From positions 1,221,383 to 1,285,382 of the forward strand of contig NC_048550.1 of assembly GCF_902806685.2 (NCBI RefSeq): a stretch of 64,000 nt of DNA. Direction: 5' to 3'. The stretch comes from Maniola hyperantus. Taxonomy: Eukaryota; Arthropoda; Insecta; Lepidoptera; Nymphalidae. This document shows, in pieces, positions 36,901 to 46,756 of the stretch (position 1 is its first letter; each line of letters begins with the position of its first letter). Under the pieces are notes generated by a model. It ran no database searches and was not told where the DNA came from. It saw nothing but the letters and a program-made list of their open reading frames with translations. The translations under genes were made by a program, and so were the position numbers.

Positions 36901-36986
36901 GGTGGCACAGCGTGCAGGGACACGTTCGAGGGGTTCCGCTTCGGCATCGTGAACCCAGCGAACCCGAAACCTTTCCCTCCACTCAT
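24932..36986 (-). CDS. DDX42: ATP-dependent RNA helicase DDX42 (SF3b125), complete, 14 exons
   Basis: Exons 5' to 3': 36760-36986, 35077-35167, 34370-34539, 33324-33564, 32727-32883, 31727-31966, 30422-30550, 29646-29844, 29483-29579, 29180-29330, 27997-28190, 27035-27144, 26466-26601, 24932-25072. They sum to 2,283 nt (760 aa), phases all matching. The N-terminus has the family's GFGFAGF motif, followed by an acidic linker and DPLPPIDHSEI. Helicase motifs: Q motif near 256-280, Walker A ARTGSGKT (about 298-305), PTREL (335-339), TPGR (383-386), DEAD (407-410), SAT (439-441), ARGLD (568-572), HRVGRTGR (about 593-600). The C-terminus ends KRSRWE as in animal DDX42, but the long Gly/His-rich vertebrate tail is absent. 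DDX42 is known to associate with the U2 snRNP SF3b complex in the nucleus. Introns carry many repeats, including a retroelement at the donor of exon 6. Identity is secure. Confidence 0.97.
25133..26204. mobile_element. ~1.1-kb element with ~100-bp terminal inverted repeats in DDX42's last intron
   Basis: Left end TATGCAATGAACCAGAAACT (from about 25,127) and right end AGTTTCTGGTTCATTGCATA (to about 26,203) begin arms of about 100 bp. Both carry CGCATGCTGCATGTTGC-like sequence and GGGCGGGCGG/CCGCCCGCCC. The interior is AT-rich with no transposase frame. Non-autonomous DNA element. The arms can fold back on each other in the pre-mRNA. Confidence 0.8.
26218..26395. mobile_element. Palindromic MITE (GCCCCCCGATTG family)
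   Basis: Arms CTGCCCCCCGATTG and CAATTGGGGGGCAG close a fold-back whose stems carry GTTATCGTAATCGTCAACAA on both strands. About 178 bp. Half copies sit at 13,816 and 17,389. Confidence 0.85.
26862..26979. mobile_element. Palindromic MITE (TATAGTCGACGCA family)
   Basis: Two arms of about 55-60 nt are almost perfect inverse copies, both beginning CTATAGTCGACGCA and including AACTGAGTCGTCGAGTTATC and GCTCGCACTTA. The spacer is about 10 nt. Lies in DDX42 intron 12. Confidence 0.85.
27183..27457. mobile_element. MITE with ~45-bp inverted repeats (GTCAACTGTCATGTC family)
   Basis: Arms TCTCACGCGCCATTTTAA... and ...GACGCGTGAGA both carry GTCAACTGTCATGTCAAAAG. The core has GTAGCCAATAG and ATTGGCTGAATTTAT. 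Fragments of the family occur at 29,390-29,470, 41,560-41,715 and 47,050-47,130. Confidence 0.75.
27640..27985. repeat. Degenerate GTGTGAGTA-type low-complexity tract
   Basis: About 350 bp of imperfect GTGTGAGTAGTGTGTA-like units in DDX42 intron 11, ending 12 bp from the donor of exon 11. In the transcript it is CA-rich. No gene. Confidence 0.75.
28225..28442. mobile_element. Helitron-like non-autonomous repeat, full-length
   Basis: Begins ACTAGCTTATGCTCGCGACT, has the CGTCATAATAGCTATCTGCA block and ends at GTCACCTTTTCATTTTATAT-ATTTAGA. In DDX42 intron 10. Other clear copies: 32,457, 50,851, 55,178 and 58,818; reverse copies at 9,953 and 48,358. Confidence 0.7.
28505..28660 (+). mobile_element. 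tRNA-Phe-like SINE
   Basis: The head GCCTCAATAGCTCAACGGTT with an anticodon-like GACTGAAAATC and a B box GGTTCAAATACC resembles tRNA-Phe(GAA). It is followed by GTCGTACCTACTCCTAGCAC and a purine-rich end. Copies in reverse at 56,825-56,995 and 61,240-61,400. Confidence 0.7.
28905..29155 (+). mobile_element. Non-LTR retrotransposon 3' end
   Basis: Reads (with frame breaks) as the C-terminus of an RT element: LKWPWAGHI..., then GRPPTRWTDDIR, ending near TCCAGCAGTGGACATCTATT and a GATGATGATA tail. 5'-truncated and sited 25 bp from exon 10 of DDX42. Confidence 0.65.
29860..30293. repeat. 25-bp minisatellite in DDX42 intron 7
   Basis: About 17 head-to-tail units of consensus GAGACAATGTTGGAAATAGG plus GGCAT (25 bp), degenerate towards 29,860-30,060 and nearly uniform at 30,060-30,290, with GGGGCAT and AGAGACAT variants alternating. 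It starts about 15 bp from the 3' splice site of exon 8. From the transcript side it is pyrimidine-rich and almost free of AG. Confidence 0.9.
30608..30835. repeat. Family A repeat, partial
   Basis: Begins GGTTCCGTACCTCAAAAGGA, has TGACCAAGAATCATGAAATTT and ends near the TGTGGTTACATCACA block. In DDX42 intron 6. Confidence 0.7.
30868..31190 (-). mobile_element. tRNA-derived SINE, full-length, minus
   Basis: Reverse copy of the 700-975 family. B box as GGGATCGAACCCCCGACC (reverse), body TCCTTACGATGTTTTCCTTC, end at TGATCAACCCCTCGCCGGCT. In DDX42 intron 6, next to the LINE fragment at 31,195. Confidence 0.8.
31195..31715 (-). mobile_element. Non-LTR retrotransposon 3' part next to DDX42 exon 6
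   Basis: An open minus-strand frame of about 150 codons reads RRAVRLVDDPKLTGSLESL, then SSLCVFYRLYNGECSEELFD and CKLWNQLPSAVFPLD, the C-terminal region of lepidopteran RT polyproteins. The 5' truncation point lies within about 20 nt of the donor of DDX42 exon 6 (31,727). Same orientation as the host gene. Confidence 0.8.
32222..32246. repeat. (TAGA)n microsatellite
   Basis: Six TAGA units in DDX42 intron 5, next to another reverse non-LTR-like tail (CACTTTATTGCACAC at about 32,250). Confidence 0.85.
32457..32692. mobile_element. Helitron-like repeat with expanded GTCA tract
   Basis: Full-length copy from ACTAGCTTATGCCCGCGACT to TATATATTTAGA. The internal (CAGT)n stretch is longer here (about seven units, 32,637-32,665) than in other copies. 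In DDX42 intron 5. Confidence 0.7.
33622..33960. repeat. Family A repeat, internally deleted
   Basis: Starts ACCGGTCAAGTGCGAGTCAG and ends in the TTTCATGATTCTAGGTCAAC block. DDX42 intron 3. A further repeat shared with 52,745-53,050 follows at about 34,075-34,345. Confidence 0.7.
35965..36535. repeat. GC-rich repeat segment in DDX42 intron 1
   Basis: Strongly GC-rich compared with its surroundings, with GGCGCACATCGTTGGTGCGC and a terminal AAACGCATTTCCCAG, both also found at 6,485-6,600. Open frames on both strands here look like a product of GC content. Probably the 5' part of a retroelement; not a host exon by splice logic. Confidence 0.55.
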
Positions 36987-37936
36987 TTTGTAGCACTTAA
37001 GATAACCAATGAACACTCAAATCAGCTATCATCACAAATTCACTTTTACTTATTCTCTACAGTCGATTTGTGGCTAAACTACAGCGGTTGCCATCTAACG
37101 CTAATTTAGTTATGAAATATTAAGCTGTACATTGTAATTAATAATTAAACTACCAAAATTAATAAAGAATCAAGAAGCAAACAACAGCCAGCAAAATGTC
37201 CATGAAAATGTCCTCAGACTATGTATATAAAAATGTCTAACAAATGACAGATGATGGACAGTGCTGCAAGTTTATGAGTTTAATTCCCCTGTTAAGGTCC
37301 ATGAAATTAATAACAGTACCCGGCAGGAAATATTCCACATCGAACTTTAGAGATTTCCACTTCGTACTAGCGTCGTCTCTGTCACTTATTATCTATGTGA
37401 CAATTTATTAAACTTATTAAGCTGTGATAATTACCTACTAAGAAATAATTTGTTTTTGACCCATCATCCCCAATCATTGGTTATGTCGTGGGCAACCTAA
37501 ACCTACCCTTTAATACTTAATCTAAGTATTTCCCAAATATTTAATTTCTCTCTAAGCGGTCGCACTTGTAGATCTATCAAAATAGCTAGAGTAGTTATTT
37601 GCATCCTGTTCTTACTAGTGTAATATGAAGAGGACAGACACAGCTTGACAGACGCGCTTATAGTCCGTTCAAAATGACATCCCTATTTTTGACAGGTTTA
37701 ATCTCGGTCTAATGAACAAACAACAAAATATCTTGTCTATGGGTAAATGATACGACTACCGAGACTAACTATTAGGTACCTACCTTTTTTTATGCGTGAT
37801 TATCCTATATGTTATTGGTCTGTGTGCGTGATAAAGACGAACGAAAACACAGAGTACGGCAAAAACGAAAACTTGTGGCGAAAACTAAATAAACATCGGA
37901 AAATTTCTCAAAAATTTGCTAACTTAACACGCAAAA

Positions 37937-38119
37937 ATGTTTTTCAAAGTGTTTGTCCTGATATTCTCGATGCTAGCCGTTAGCAGAGTGGAAGCAGCGC
38001 ATAGTTACGACTTTGGCGACTTTTTGGCTACAGTTTTGGGTATCGGGATCGCTGTAATTGGTATTCTAGCATGCCTCGGCAATTACGCGAGGCAGAAAGC
38101 GAGAAATGAATTTATATAA
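37937..38119 (+). CDS. SMIM30: SMIM30-like small integral membrane protein (60 aa)
   Basis: A single-exon 60-aa frame preceded by CAAAA at the ATG. Residues 1-20 form a hydrophobic signal peptide ending VEAAH. Residues about 27-48 are a transmembrane helix with the family signature GI.ACLG.YAR (here ILACLGNYARQK) next to a short basic tail. Length (human about 59 aa) and both hydrophobic segments fit SMIM30, a membrane microprotein. The 3' UTR seems spliced: a CAT/GTAAGTAC donor at about 38,130 and a TTGTTTTGTTTCAG acceptor at 38,285, with an AATAAA near 38,419. It is divergent from DDX42 (950 bp between start codons) and convergent with PYM. The call rests on the C-terminal motif and architecture. 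Confidence 0.85.
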   Translation: MFFKVFVLIFSMLAVSRVEAAHSYDFGDFLATVLGIGIAVIGILACLGNYARQKARNEFI

Positions 38120-39058
38120 AGTACTATTCATGTAAGTACCTGTACAACTTAAATAATCTTTAAGCATTTAGTTAAGTTTCCAACCAAAGTAATCTACCAA
38201 AATAGTCTCTGATAGGACTTAGTAATTTTATTGTTGTATACAGCAACTTTAAAATAGCTTTTCAAAAATGTTTGTTTTGTTTCAGATGCTGTTAAGAATA
38301 TCATCACTTTTAAGTCAAGTTTTGTAATGAAGAATTAATTTCTCACTATAATGCATAATTTATGTATTTATTAAATATGCACAATATCTATGCTGATTTG
38401 GTGTCATAATGTCTCTGTAATAAAATATTTGTATAGAAATTATATAAAATAAGTTCATTTTTATAATTTTTTAAACAGTTAATCGTCCCTGGTAATGGAT
38501 CACAATTTTTGAAGCAAGCTCATAGGTGTCATTAGATGTGTAAACTACACACCAATATCTTTCTAGGCAATGTTGCTATGCTATATCACACACACAAGCA
38601 ACAAGCATACTTTGTCTTCTTGAGCATTACATTTTCTCTGGATTGTTTTATTCAAGACATGTTTGACTGAACTATCTCATCTAGTTGTTTGTTTTTGACT
38701 GCTATAGTCAAAAATAGCAGCAGGCCAACCTGGAAGGTGTATGGCAGTTTTTATTTACTAAACCCTTACCCTTAACAGTGGTTACACACTTATCCAATCC
38801 GAGTCTGAAAATACGTTCCTTTATGTGTATGGGAGCTTATGACATGTAGATAATTGCTGGTACTCTCACGGATGACGGAAGTGCAGTGTGTAATCGCCGT
38901 AATTGTAAATAAAATTCATAGTAGGTGTAAATAAAATGTTATTTCATCGATGTCTAAAACTTTGTGAGCATTGGTCGCTTTCACACAAGACAATTGGAAT
39001 TTAAAAAAAACTGATCCTTGATAAAATATCTTATAAAATAAATTCATTTTGGCTTAGG

Positions 39059-40994
39059 TCATTCACTACTTGTATCTAATGTGTCTATTTCTTTGATTAT
39101 GTCATTTTTCTTTGAGATTTTTTCTTTTTGCTCCTTATCTGGATTCTTGAGGGTTCCAGATTTAAGTTTTTCCTCGAGAAGTTCGATTTCTCTTAATTTC
39201 TTTTTTAAGTTTTTCAGTCTTTTGGCTGGATCTGAATGTGTTGGTGTCGCGCATGGTGCTGGAGATGGACTAGTGAATGTGGGCTCTGTTATTTCACATT
39301 TTCCAAGTTTATCCGCTGCTTCTTCTACAGCTGTAACATAAAAAAGTATTTTTACCATGAGAAATAAACACATAACATCACAAGATACTTGGTACCATTA
39401 CCAATTGGTAATGGTGAACTTAAAATTGAAGAAGGTTTATTATTTTTTAGTCTAGGGTGGATACTGACATTTTTACCCAATATACAGGTAGCTGTTTTAG
39501 AAATAAGCCCTATTGTACGACCATGCCTTAAATAGTGAACAAAAAATCTGCTGTTCCATACATTATTTCAATTTTCAAATAATATTGACTTATTATTTAT
39601 TTATTATAAGTATTGATTAAGATCAGCAAATAATGTTGTATATGATTATTTAACCAGCTTTCAAGGTTACCTGTCTTCTTTTTCTTTTTTTTCTTCTCAA
39701 CATTGATTATCATGCCTGGTATGGGCTGGAAGGAGCCTTTCTTAGATTTCTTCATCTCCTCCACTATTTCACTAGTAAGGCCTACAGGGACTCCAGTGTT
39801 CTGCTTCGCCTTGAACTGTTTGCCTTTACTCTCATATAGAGGGACTTCTTCTTGTGGCACATATCCATCCTTTATGCGTCTAGGTTTTCTCCAAGTGCCA
39901 TCGGGTCGTTGGGTTGCAGGTATAAATTTACCACCTGCAAAAATTGTTATTTATTTAATTATACTAGTTCTTCATAACATATGAGTTACCTATACATTTA
40001 AGATATAAACTGACTGACTGATTAATCAATGTTATAAATCATATTATAAAATAAAATAAAAATGTTTTTGTTTGTTGGCTTGTCCTTCAATCATGCTGCA
40101 ACAGAGCAACGGATGAGTGTCAGTTTTTTGCATGGATATACTTAAAGACCTGGAGAGTAACAGGCTGTTTTGTACCCTGGAAAATCAGAGTTCCCAAAGG
40201 TTTTTAAAAACCTAAATTGTGGACCATCTACTAGTTCTCAATATGTAATATCCTTCACTAAGAAAGGATATTCGGAAATTCCACCCAATTGGAACAATGG
40301 TGCATCGACTAATTTTGATATAAATGATATCAAACAAATCATATGCACAACTAGCTAATGCTCATATGCACAGCTAGCGTAAACCCACTTAGGGGTGGAA
40401 TTACCAAAAAGCCTTAGTGGATGCCTACCTCATAATAGCTATCTGCATGCCAAATTTCAGCCCGATCCGTCCAGTAGTTTGAGCTGTGTGTTAATGGATC
40501 AGTCAGTCACCTTTTCCTTTTATATATTTAGATGAGATGCAGGCAAACTTTCGATAACTTTTGCATAAGTACGAAATCTGTTATAGCTTTGTTTAATGGA
40601 TCTTCAGAGCACCAAATAGAAATATTTTTGAGAGGAATTTGAAATATTAAAAATATTTACAACATAAATCAAGAGCATAGTTCTTGTATTCAATCTGATA
40701 TTTCATAAAGAGTGCAATTTGCGCATCTATAAATAGTTTGTTGGTAAAACTTTCTACACTACATGCTTGCTGCACGAAAATAATTATGGACATGAATTAC
40801 AAGTTCATTCAACTTGTACGTCATAGTAAACGTTTTCAGTTTAATTCAACAAACTACTCTGCTTCATTAATCATAAACCGTATAGTGAAAATTTAATATA
40901 AATATTGACATATTGATCTGTAGTGTATGTACACAAAAACTATTATAATTACGTGCTCACCGTCAGCATCACGTTCATACGCGGTTGTCGCCAT
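39059..40994 (-). CDS. PYM1: PYM, partner of Y14 and Mago (exon-junction-complex disassembly factor)
   Basis: Exons: 40961-40994, 39671-39934, 39059-39330; 570 nt, 189 aa, phases 1 and 1 matching. The N-terminal block GGKFIPATQRPDGTWRKPRR followed by GYVPQEEVPLYE is the conserved Mago-Y14 binding segment (about residues 12-45). A lysine-rich stretch follows at about residues 90-100, then a Ser/Pro linker and a charged coiled-coil tail (KNLKKKLREIELLEEKLK). In animals PYM binds the Mago-Y14 heterodimer and the small ribosomal subunit in the cytoplasm to strip exon-junction complexes from mRNA. Divergent from the THAP unit, about 1 kb between starts. Length is close to the insect protein. Identity is secure. 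Confidence 0.95.
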
Positions 40995-41134
40995 TATCTC
41001 TTTTGGGCGGTGGGCAGGAGCGCCTTGTTATTTTATAAAATAAGTTAACTTTCAAGAAATAATCTTGATAATTCCGGCAGTGCTATTTTCGTATCACCAT
41101 TTCACAGTCCTTATTCTGAGACCATTTCGCTTCG

Positions 41135-41320
41135 AGAATTTTTGACATCTACCGACTACCAAAGAGTATATAATCACTAGATAGTAGATACGTTTTAACA
41201 TCTACAAGTCTACTGCACAGACCAATAACATATAGGAAATATCAATGGATACCTATATAGATAGGTCTACTGCTGTCTGCTTTAGTCTTTATATACTCTT
41301 TGGTTGGCTACATAGAGTAG
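41135..41320. mobile_element. MITE with CCAAAGAGTATATAA ends
   Basis: The left arm CCAAAGAGTATATAATCAC faces TATATACTCTTTGG on the right. CATATAGGAAATATC and CTATATAGATAGG lie inside. A fragment is at 62,150. Lies in the PYM/THAP intergenic region. Confidence 0.6.
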
Positions 41321-42001
41321 GATATAGTTACAGTGCGACAAGGCTATCTTGGCGCGTGGCAAAAATCGGAACTAACGTTGCCGTCGAGTTTGTTCTTTCT
41401 TAGAGTATTATGGTTCTTGTTTGAATAAATCCTTTGCATCTATATAGAAAGTAGTACCTAGTACTTCCAACTTCTTTGGTATAAACTGAGCTGAGTACAT
41501 AAACTCAAAGAATTTGTATGTAGCACTACGTAGCCTAAACCTAAACAGTGGCCCTACCGCGGTTGTTTGACAGCTACAATGTCACGATCGCAATCATCTC
41601 TGATTGGTTAATGCTCGCTCACTATTGGCCACAATGCATTGTTGCAACAAGAATCGCATAAATTCAGCCAATCAGAACAATTGAGATTGTAATAATGATT
41701 GATGCAGGTTTTAGACAATCGCCCTACTGGTACCTATACATTCGTGCCTAAACCTAAATACATTGAGTCTGACATTTCCACGGACATTTCATTTCAGACC
41801 GTCCTCAGACGGTCTTTCGCAAAAAAACAAATGTTGCAATAAAAATAAATGTGAAAACCAAAGAGAATATAATCACTACGTTCTAGTGAAAACCATAGAG
41901 ATAGTATACATTTTGTTTAGGTTCATGAACTGTCATGACGTCACACTGATTGGTAAACAACGGCGTTTTATTAGTGAAAAAGTACATTTTTGCAATTTGA
42001 A

Positions 42002-42616
42002 ATGAATAAATTGCCTTATCATTGGTGTGGAGTTCCTGAATGTCAAAATACTAGTGTAAAAACACCGAACAAGTTGTGGATACAAGTGCCAACAGATACA
42101 AATAGAAGAAAAACTTGGTTTAAACTAGCGAGAAGGAATCCGAAGCGGTTGTGCAAAACAACACGTTTGTACTTTTGTGAAGATCACTTCGATGTAAGTA
42201 TAAGACTATCTAACTAATCTCGATTATCTTTTACCACAATAGTTAATTATCTATTTAGTTATAATATTACTTTCGCAATGTATTTACATTTTGAGGTTAT
42301 GTATTGTAAAGTGACTATATTTAACGTTTTACGTTTTAGTTAGAAAACGACATGGAAAACTATTTACGGTATAAATTAATGGGTTCAGTTAAACAAATTC
42401 GAATGAAACCGCATTGCATACCATCCAGATTTAATTGCCTAGCAGACAGAAAATGCCAGTCGGCCTCAAAAAAACCTCGTCTTGCCTTTGCTAAACGGCA
42501 AAGAAGGTCTATTATTAAGGAGATTGAAGAGAACCTTAAATACAAAGAAAGACAAACCGTCACAATTTTACCACCTGCCCTTGAAGGTAATTTTTCATTA
42601 CAACTACAAGCCATGT
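42002..42616 (+). CDS. THAP-type zinc-finger coding unit (two exons seen)
   Basis: Exon 1 42002-42193 (GAT then GTAAGT) and exon 2 42340-42586 (GAAG then GTAATT), or through to the TGA at 42,616 if the second donor is not used. Residues 8-62 hold the C2CH pattern of a THAP domain: HWCGVPEC, a long spacer, YFCEDHF. The invariant Trp (TWFKLARRNP) is present. The domain closes with KPHCIPSRFNC. A basic Ser/Lys linker follows (residues 90-146). THAP domains bind DNA and are often derived from P-element transposases. No further coding exon is evident before LIN37 at 44,231, so this is a short protein, a truncated gene, or a unit spliced onward. Confidence 0.7.
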
Positions 42617-42911
42617 GATGTCACAGTTGGAATTATTGATTATTCATCATGGCGAAGATGGCGGCGTGCCGCGCGGCTATGAGTTTCGTATGTTTCAAAT
42701 TCAGTGAATAATGACGCTGTCTCTTTCGAACGAACGTTTGCTCGAAATCGGTGTAGCGTCTCATTTCACGATAAATTATCCATTGAAATTATCAAAGATT
42801 AAAGGAGTGTAAACTGTAGGCACGGAACAAGGAAAGGTCCACGAAAGGTCTTTCATTGTTCCGTGAGTGGTTATGCTTATGGTTATTACCACGTTATTAG
42901 TTACCCGTAAA

Positions 42912-43278
42912 TAGAGTAATAAAGGTAGATCGAAGTACTGTGTAACCGCGTATGACATAGCGATTACACGATTACCATTGTTTAGTAGTCAATATTTGTA
43001 TTAACCGATCAACAATATTTGTATTAAACGTTTTTTATGTGATAACAAGTAAATAACTCATGAGAAATACAATTACGCCACGAATTCTCAAAGTTTGTTT
43101 CGCAACTAAAGTTGCATTCCTTGTGTGTATTCTTGAAAAAAACCAGTAACACGATAAGGGACAAAAAATAGGTTAGCTGCGTCTCTGTTTAACACATTAG
43201 TAACTTTATCTGTGCTCTCTTTTTAGTGTGAATGAGAAAGCAAACGTTCCTGTATCTACCTTTATTACTCTATCTTCG
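42912..43278. mobile_element. MITE with TAGAGTAATAAAGGTAGAT ends
   Basis: Left end TAGAGTAATAAAGGTAGAT and right end ATCTACCTTTATTACTCTA are perfect inverse copies. The body carries CTCATGAGAAATACAATTAC and GGTTAGCTGCGTCTCTGTTT. A second copy in direct orientation, with a decayed left end, is at 43,712-44,008. Confidence 0.8.
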
Positions 43279-43711
43279 TTATTACCATTATTACGACCAC
43301 AGACCAATAACATATAGGATATACGACTTAAGGCTTCGACAAGGATCTTTTGGCACTTGAAGGACATTGTATAGTGGGAATAAAGGCTGCCAGCAAATAA
43401 AATCTCAATTTTTAGGGAATATATTGAAAATGTCGATGTAACTGAATGAGGAATTGGGGAAGCCGTCCTTGTTTCCGCATCGAGAAAGATTAATTAAAAC
43501 CATCGATAGGCCATGGGGTTGCAACTTACCATGATTACCTGCTCAAATACTATGTTTACCTAGCTACATATATGATGCAGACACATTTATGCTGTATCTA
43601 TTATGGTATATATCGTGATTTTATGTATATGGAATGGTTCTAATAGGTACCTATTTAACAAAAAAGAATACCATAAATTCAGCCACAGGCGTAGATTGAC
43701 TAAAAAAGCTA

Positions 43712-44008
43712 GACTAAAGTACTGTGTAACCACGTCTGAGATAGCGATCAACAATATTTGTATTAAACGTTTTTATGTGAAAACAAGTAAATAACTCATG
43801 AGAAATACAATTACGCCACGACTTCTCAAAGTTTGTTTTGCAACTTCTTGTATGTATTCTTGAAAAAAACCAGTTACACGATAAGGGACAAAAAATAGGT
43901 TAGCTGCGTCTCTGTTTACCACATTAGTAACTTTATCTGTGCTCTCTTTATAGTGCGAATGAGAAAGCAAACGTTCCTGCATCTACCTTTATTACTCTAT
44001 CTACTCTT
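43712..44008. mobile_element. Second copy of the GAGTAATAAAGG MITE
   Basis: Matches 42,912-43,278 with small deletions over almost its full length. The right end ATCTACCTTTATTACTCTA is intact. Ends about 220 bp upstream of the LIN37 start. Confidence 0.8.
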
Positions 44009-44230
44009 TGTCTAGATTTTTTACTCCGTCTACGTTTTCCGGTGTATCGTTTTTTGTTTTACTGCGGAGTTCGCTATTACTTTACTCTAGGGTAGGGGTA
44101 TTCAATTTTTGGAAGTTGGTAACACTGCTAAAAAACTATTACGTTTTTCAAAATCGAAATCAATCAAGTTGATGTCCTGTTTTGTAATTTTATTCGTTTC
44201 TTTTCTAAATTAATATCATTATCAACTAAT

Positions 44231-46567
44231 ATGCCTTTATCAAAACGTAGAAGACTATTGGCACCTAAAAAGAATGCTAAAGTTGTGCCCGAATCAAAAG
44301 AATCAGAGGAACAGAATGTTGGTACGTAATTCGTCGGCTTTATTTGCTTAAAAATAGAAATCTTTACGTAAAATGGCTTATTTAATTTACACAATTTTAT
44401 ATTCGAATACTTAGATAATGATGTTTCAACAGCTCGCGGGCGCCTCAAAGGTGCCTTGTTGGAAATGATGGAACCAGCCAATGAGGAATCGGATGCTTCC
44501 ACAGAATATGCGCCTGCTAGACGTGAAAGGTAGTTATTTCATGTGAATTTGATCTCCTTTTAAATTTAATTAAGACTATAAAACCACTGTTCAAAATTAT
44601 ACTTTTAATTGTAATAGATAATCTATCTATATAATATATAAAGCAAAATACCACTCACTCACTGACTAATCACGAAATCTCAGGAACTATAAAGCCTACA
44701 AACTTGGAATTTAGAAGGTAGGATCCTTCTAGGACGTAGGTCGGACGTCAGCTAAGAAACGGTTTTGAGAACATGCCCCCCTAAGAGGGTGAAAGGGGGG
44801 AGGAAAGTTATATGAAAGTCCTATGTTTTTAAAGTTAGAGACGTGAAAATCGACATTTGGTTAATAGGTATAAATAATAAAAATCTGTATAAGTCAGTTT
44901 GGGAAATTCTCCATTAAGGGTAGTAAAATAGGGGGGAAAGTTTTTATAGAAAAGTTTTAAATATTGTTAATTTACCTTGAAATTTGAAACGTAGGTTGTT
45001 TCTAGTCATGTATGTGTTCAAAAATAATACCCTTCATCTTAATACGATCCACAGACGACGTAGCAGCCCTAAACAGATCCCCTGGTACCAAAGACCTCAT
45101 AGAAAACATATCCCTCTAGACCGAAAGGAACACTTATCGTTAGAGGATGATAAACCAGAGATGCGCCCAAAGTCCCCGCAGAGACAGTCCTACGTGCTGA
45201 AATTGTTTGACAGGAGTGTGGACCTTTCACAGTTCAAGGAGGATTCCCCGCTGTATCCAATATGCAGGGCCTGGATTGCTAACCAGCCTAAGGCCAACTA
45301 TAAAAGTTATTTAAAGTGAGTTTTTTTGTATGGCTTTTTATTAGAGTTCCGTATCTCAAAATAAAAAAAGGAGCCTTATAGGATCATTCGAGTCAGCCTC
45401 ACTCACCATCTAAGGCAACTTGCTCGCAGCCAGGATGCAAAACGCGGTGTTGCTAGACTCAGCCAGGATAGTCCGCCGATTTCTCAACCTGTCGCCCTGA
45501 CCCCCGGCCATTTGGTCTCCCCTGCTGGGGTGTAATCCTCCGCTCGGTACAAATATGTCTTTATGTAATGTGTATGTAAGCAGTACTGCTTATCTATTTT
45601 TATATATGTAAGTATATTATATTTCTTTCTGGCTTTTATAAATATTTATCTTGTATGCGGGTGTGAGAGAAGAAACAAGATGTTTAATCAGATACACATA
45701 AGATGTTAATAATTGTATGCAATGGCAGCCTTATTGCTAGTATGCTTTGTTATTTATATCCAGCGAAGAACCAGAAGAGCCTCCATCAGAAGACAGTATA
45801 GAGCTGCCGGGTCCAGAAGGCCCCGTCATCTCCCGCATACCCAGCTTGCTGCCCGAGCAGAAAGCATGCAGCAAAGACAGCATTGATTTGAATTATGTGA
45901 GTACTTAACTTCTCATTTATGAGTTACTAGCTGATGCCCGCGACTTCGTACGCGTGGATTTAGGTTTTTAAAAATCCAGTGGGAACTAAGTATTCTATGT
46001 CACTCTCCAGGTCTTTAACTATAGCCAGGTAAAAAATCACGTCGATCCGTTACTCCGTGGTTGAAGGACAAACCAACAAACAAACACACTTTCGCATTTA
46101 TAATATGTGTATGGAATATGGATGTCGGTCAGGAATAATGTAGCTTTCTACTGATAAGAGAATTTTCAAAATCAGTTCAGTAGCCTACCTTTTTATAATA
46201 TTAGTGAGTAATGAGAGTGCTTACTATAGCTTAGTTCTGAATAACATCAAATTTTGCAAAATGTTATCAGGCACTGTTCATTATCAAATAAAAAGCTAGC
46301 GTATTCAAGTCTTTTCCTTATAAAAAAGCCACATAGTCACACTTGTGACTCGGCTTTCTAAATTATAAAACTTCATTGAACTTAAGAGAATTAAAAACTG
46401 TCCAGCTGTCGGCGCCGCCTCCGAGCAGAGAGCAGCTGTTACAGCAGCACATGTCGCGCTGGGTGGCCGTGCGCGGGGCGTGGCTGCAGCGCGCAGCGCG
46501 CGTGGAGGCGCGCTACGGCGCCGCGCAGGCCGTGCTCGACCAGATAACCAGTACAGTCAACCAGTAG
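44231..46567 (+). CDS. LIN37: LIN37, MuvB core / DREAM complex subunit
   Basis: Exons 44231-44321, 44415-44529, 45055-45315, 45764-45896 (or -45900) and 46389-46567; about 260 aa. The diagnostic block is in exon 3, residues about 115-142: YVLKLFDRSVDLSQF, then SPLYPICRAW, as in animal LIN37. Exon 2 has ARGRLKGALLEMM, matching the N-terminal helix; exon 4 has SRIPSLLPEQ; exon 5 has QHMSRW, the MuvB-binding helix region. LIN37 (Mip40 in flies) is a nuclear adaptor for E2F/RB-family repression of cell-cycle genes. Caveat: the last junction is not canonical. A GTGAGT donor at 45,897 leaves phase 0, but the final exon needs phase 1. Using the alternative GTACTT donor at 45,901 with the AG at 46,388 keeps the frame. 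Confidence 0.93.
45926..46112. mobile_element. Helitron-like repeat, second subfamily, in LIN37 intron 4
   Basis: Starts ACTAGCTGATGCCCGCGAC, contains GTGGGAACTAAGTATTCTA (shortened) and ends TTCGCATTTATAATATGTG. It starts 30 bp after exon 4 of LIN37. Confidence 0.65.
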
Positions 46568-46756
46568 CCTTGTCGAGGAGGAACTACTTTCAATTATTGT
46601 TTATTGTAAGTCATCATCAAACGTCCACTGCTGGACATGGGTCTCTTGTAGGGACTTGTCACCATGTTTTAATGTGTAACAAAACTAAGTTGTTGTAAGT
46701 TCTTTTGCGTAAAACTCTTTCGATATTTTTTTGCAATATTCTCCAGATTTATAATT

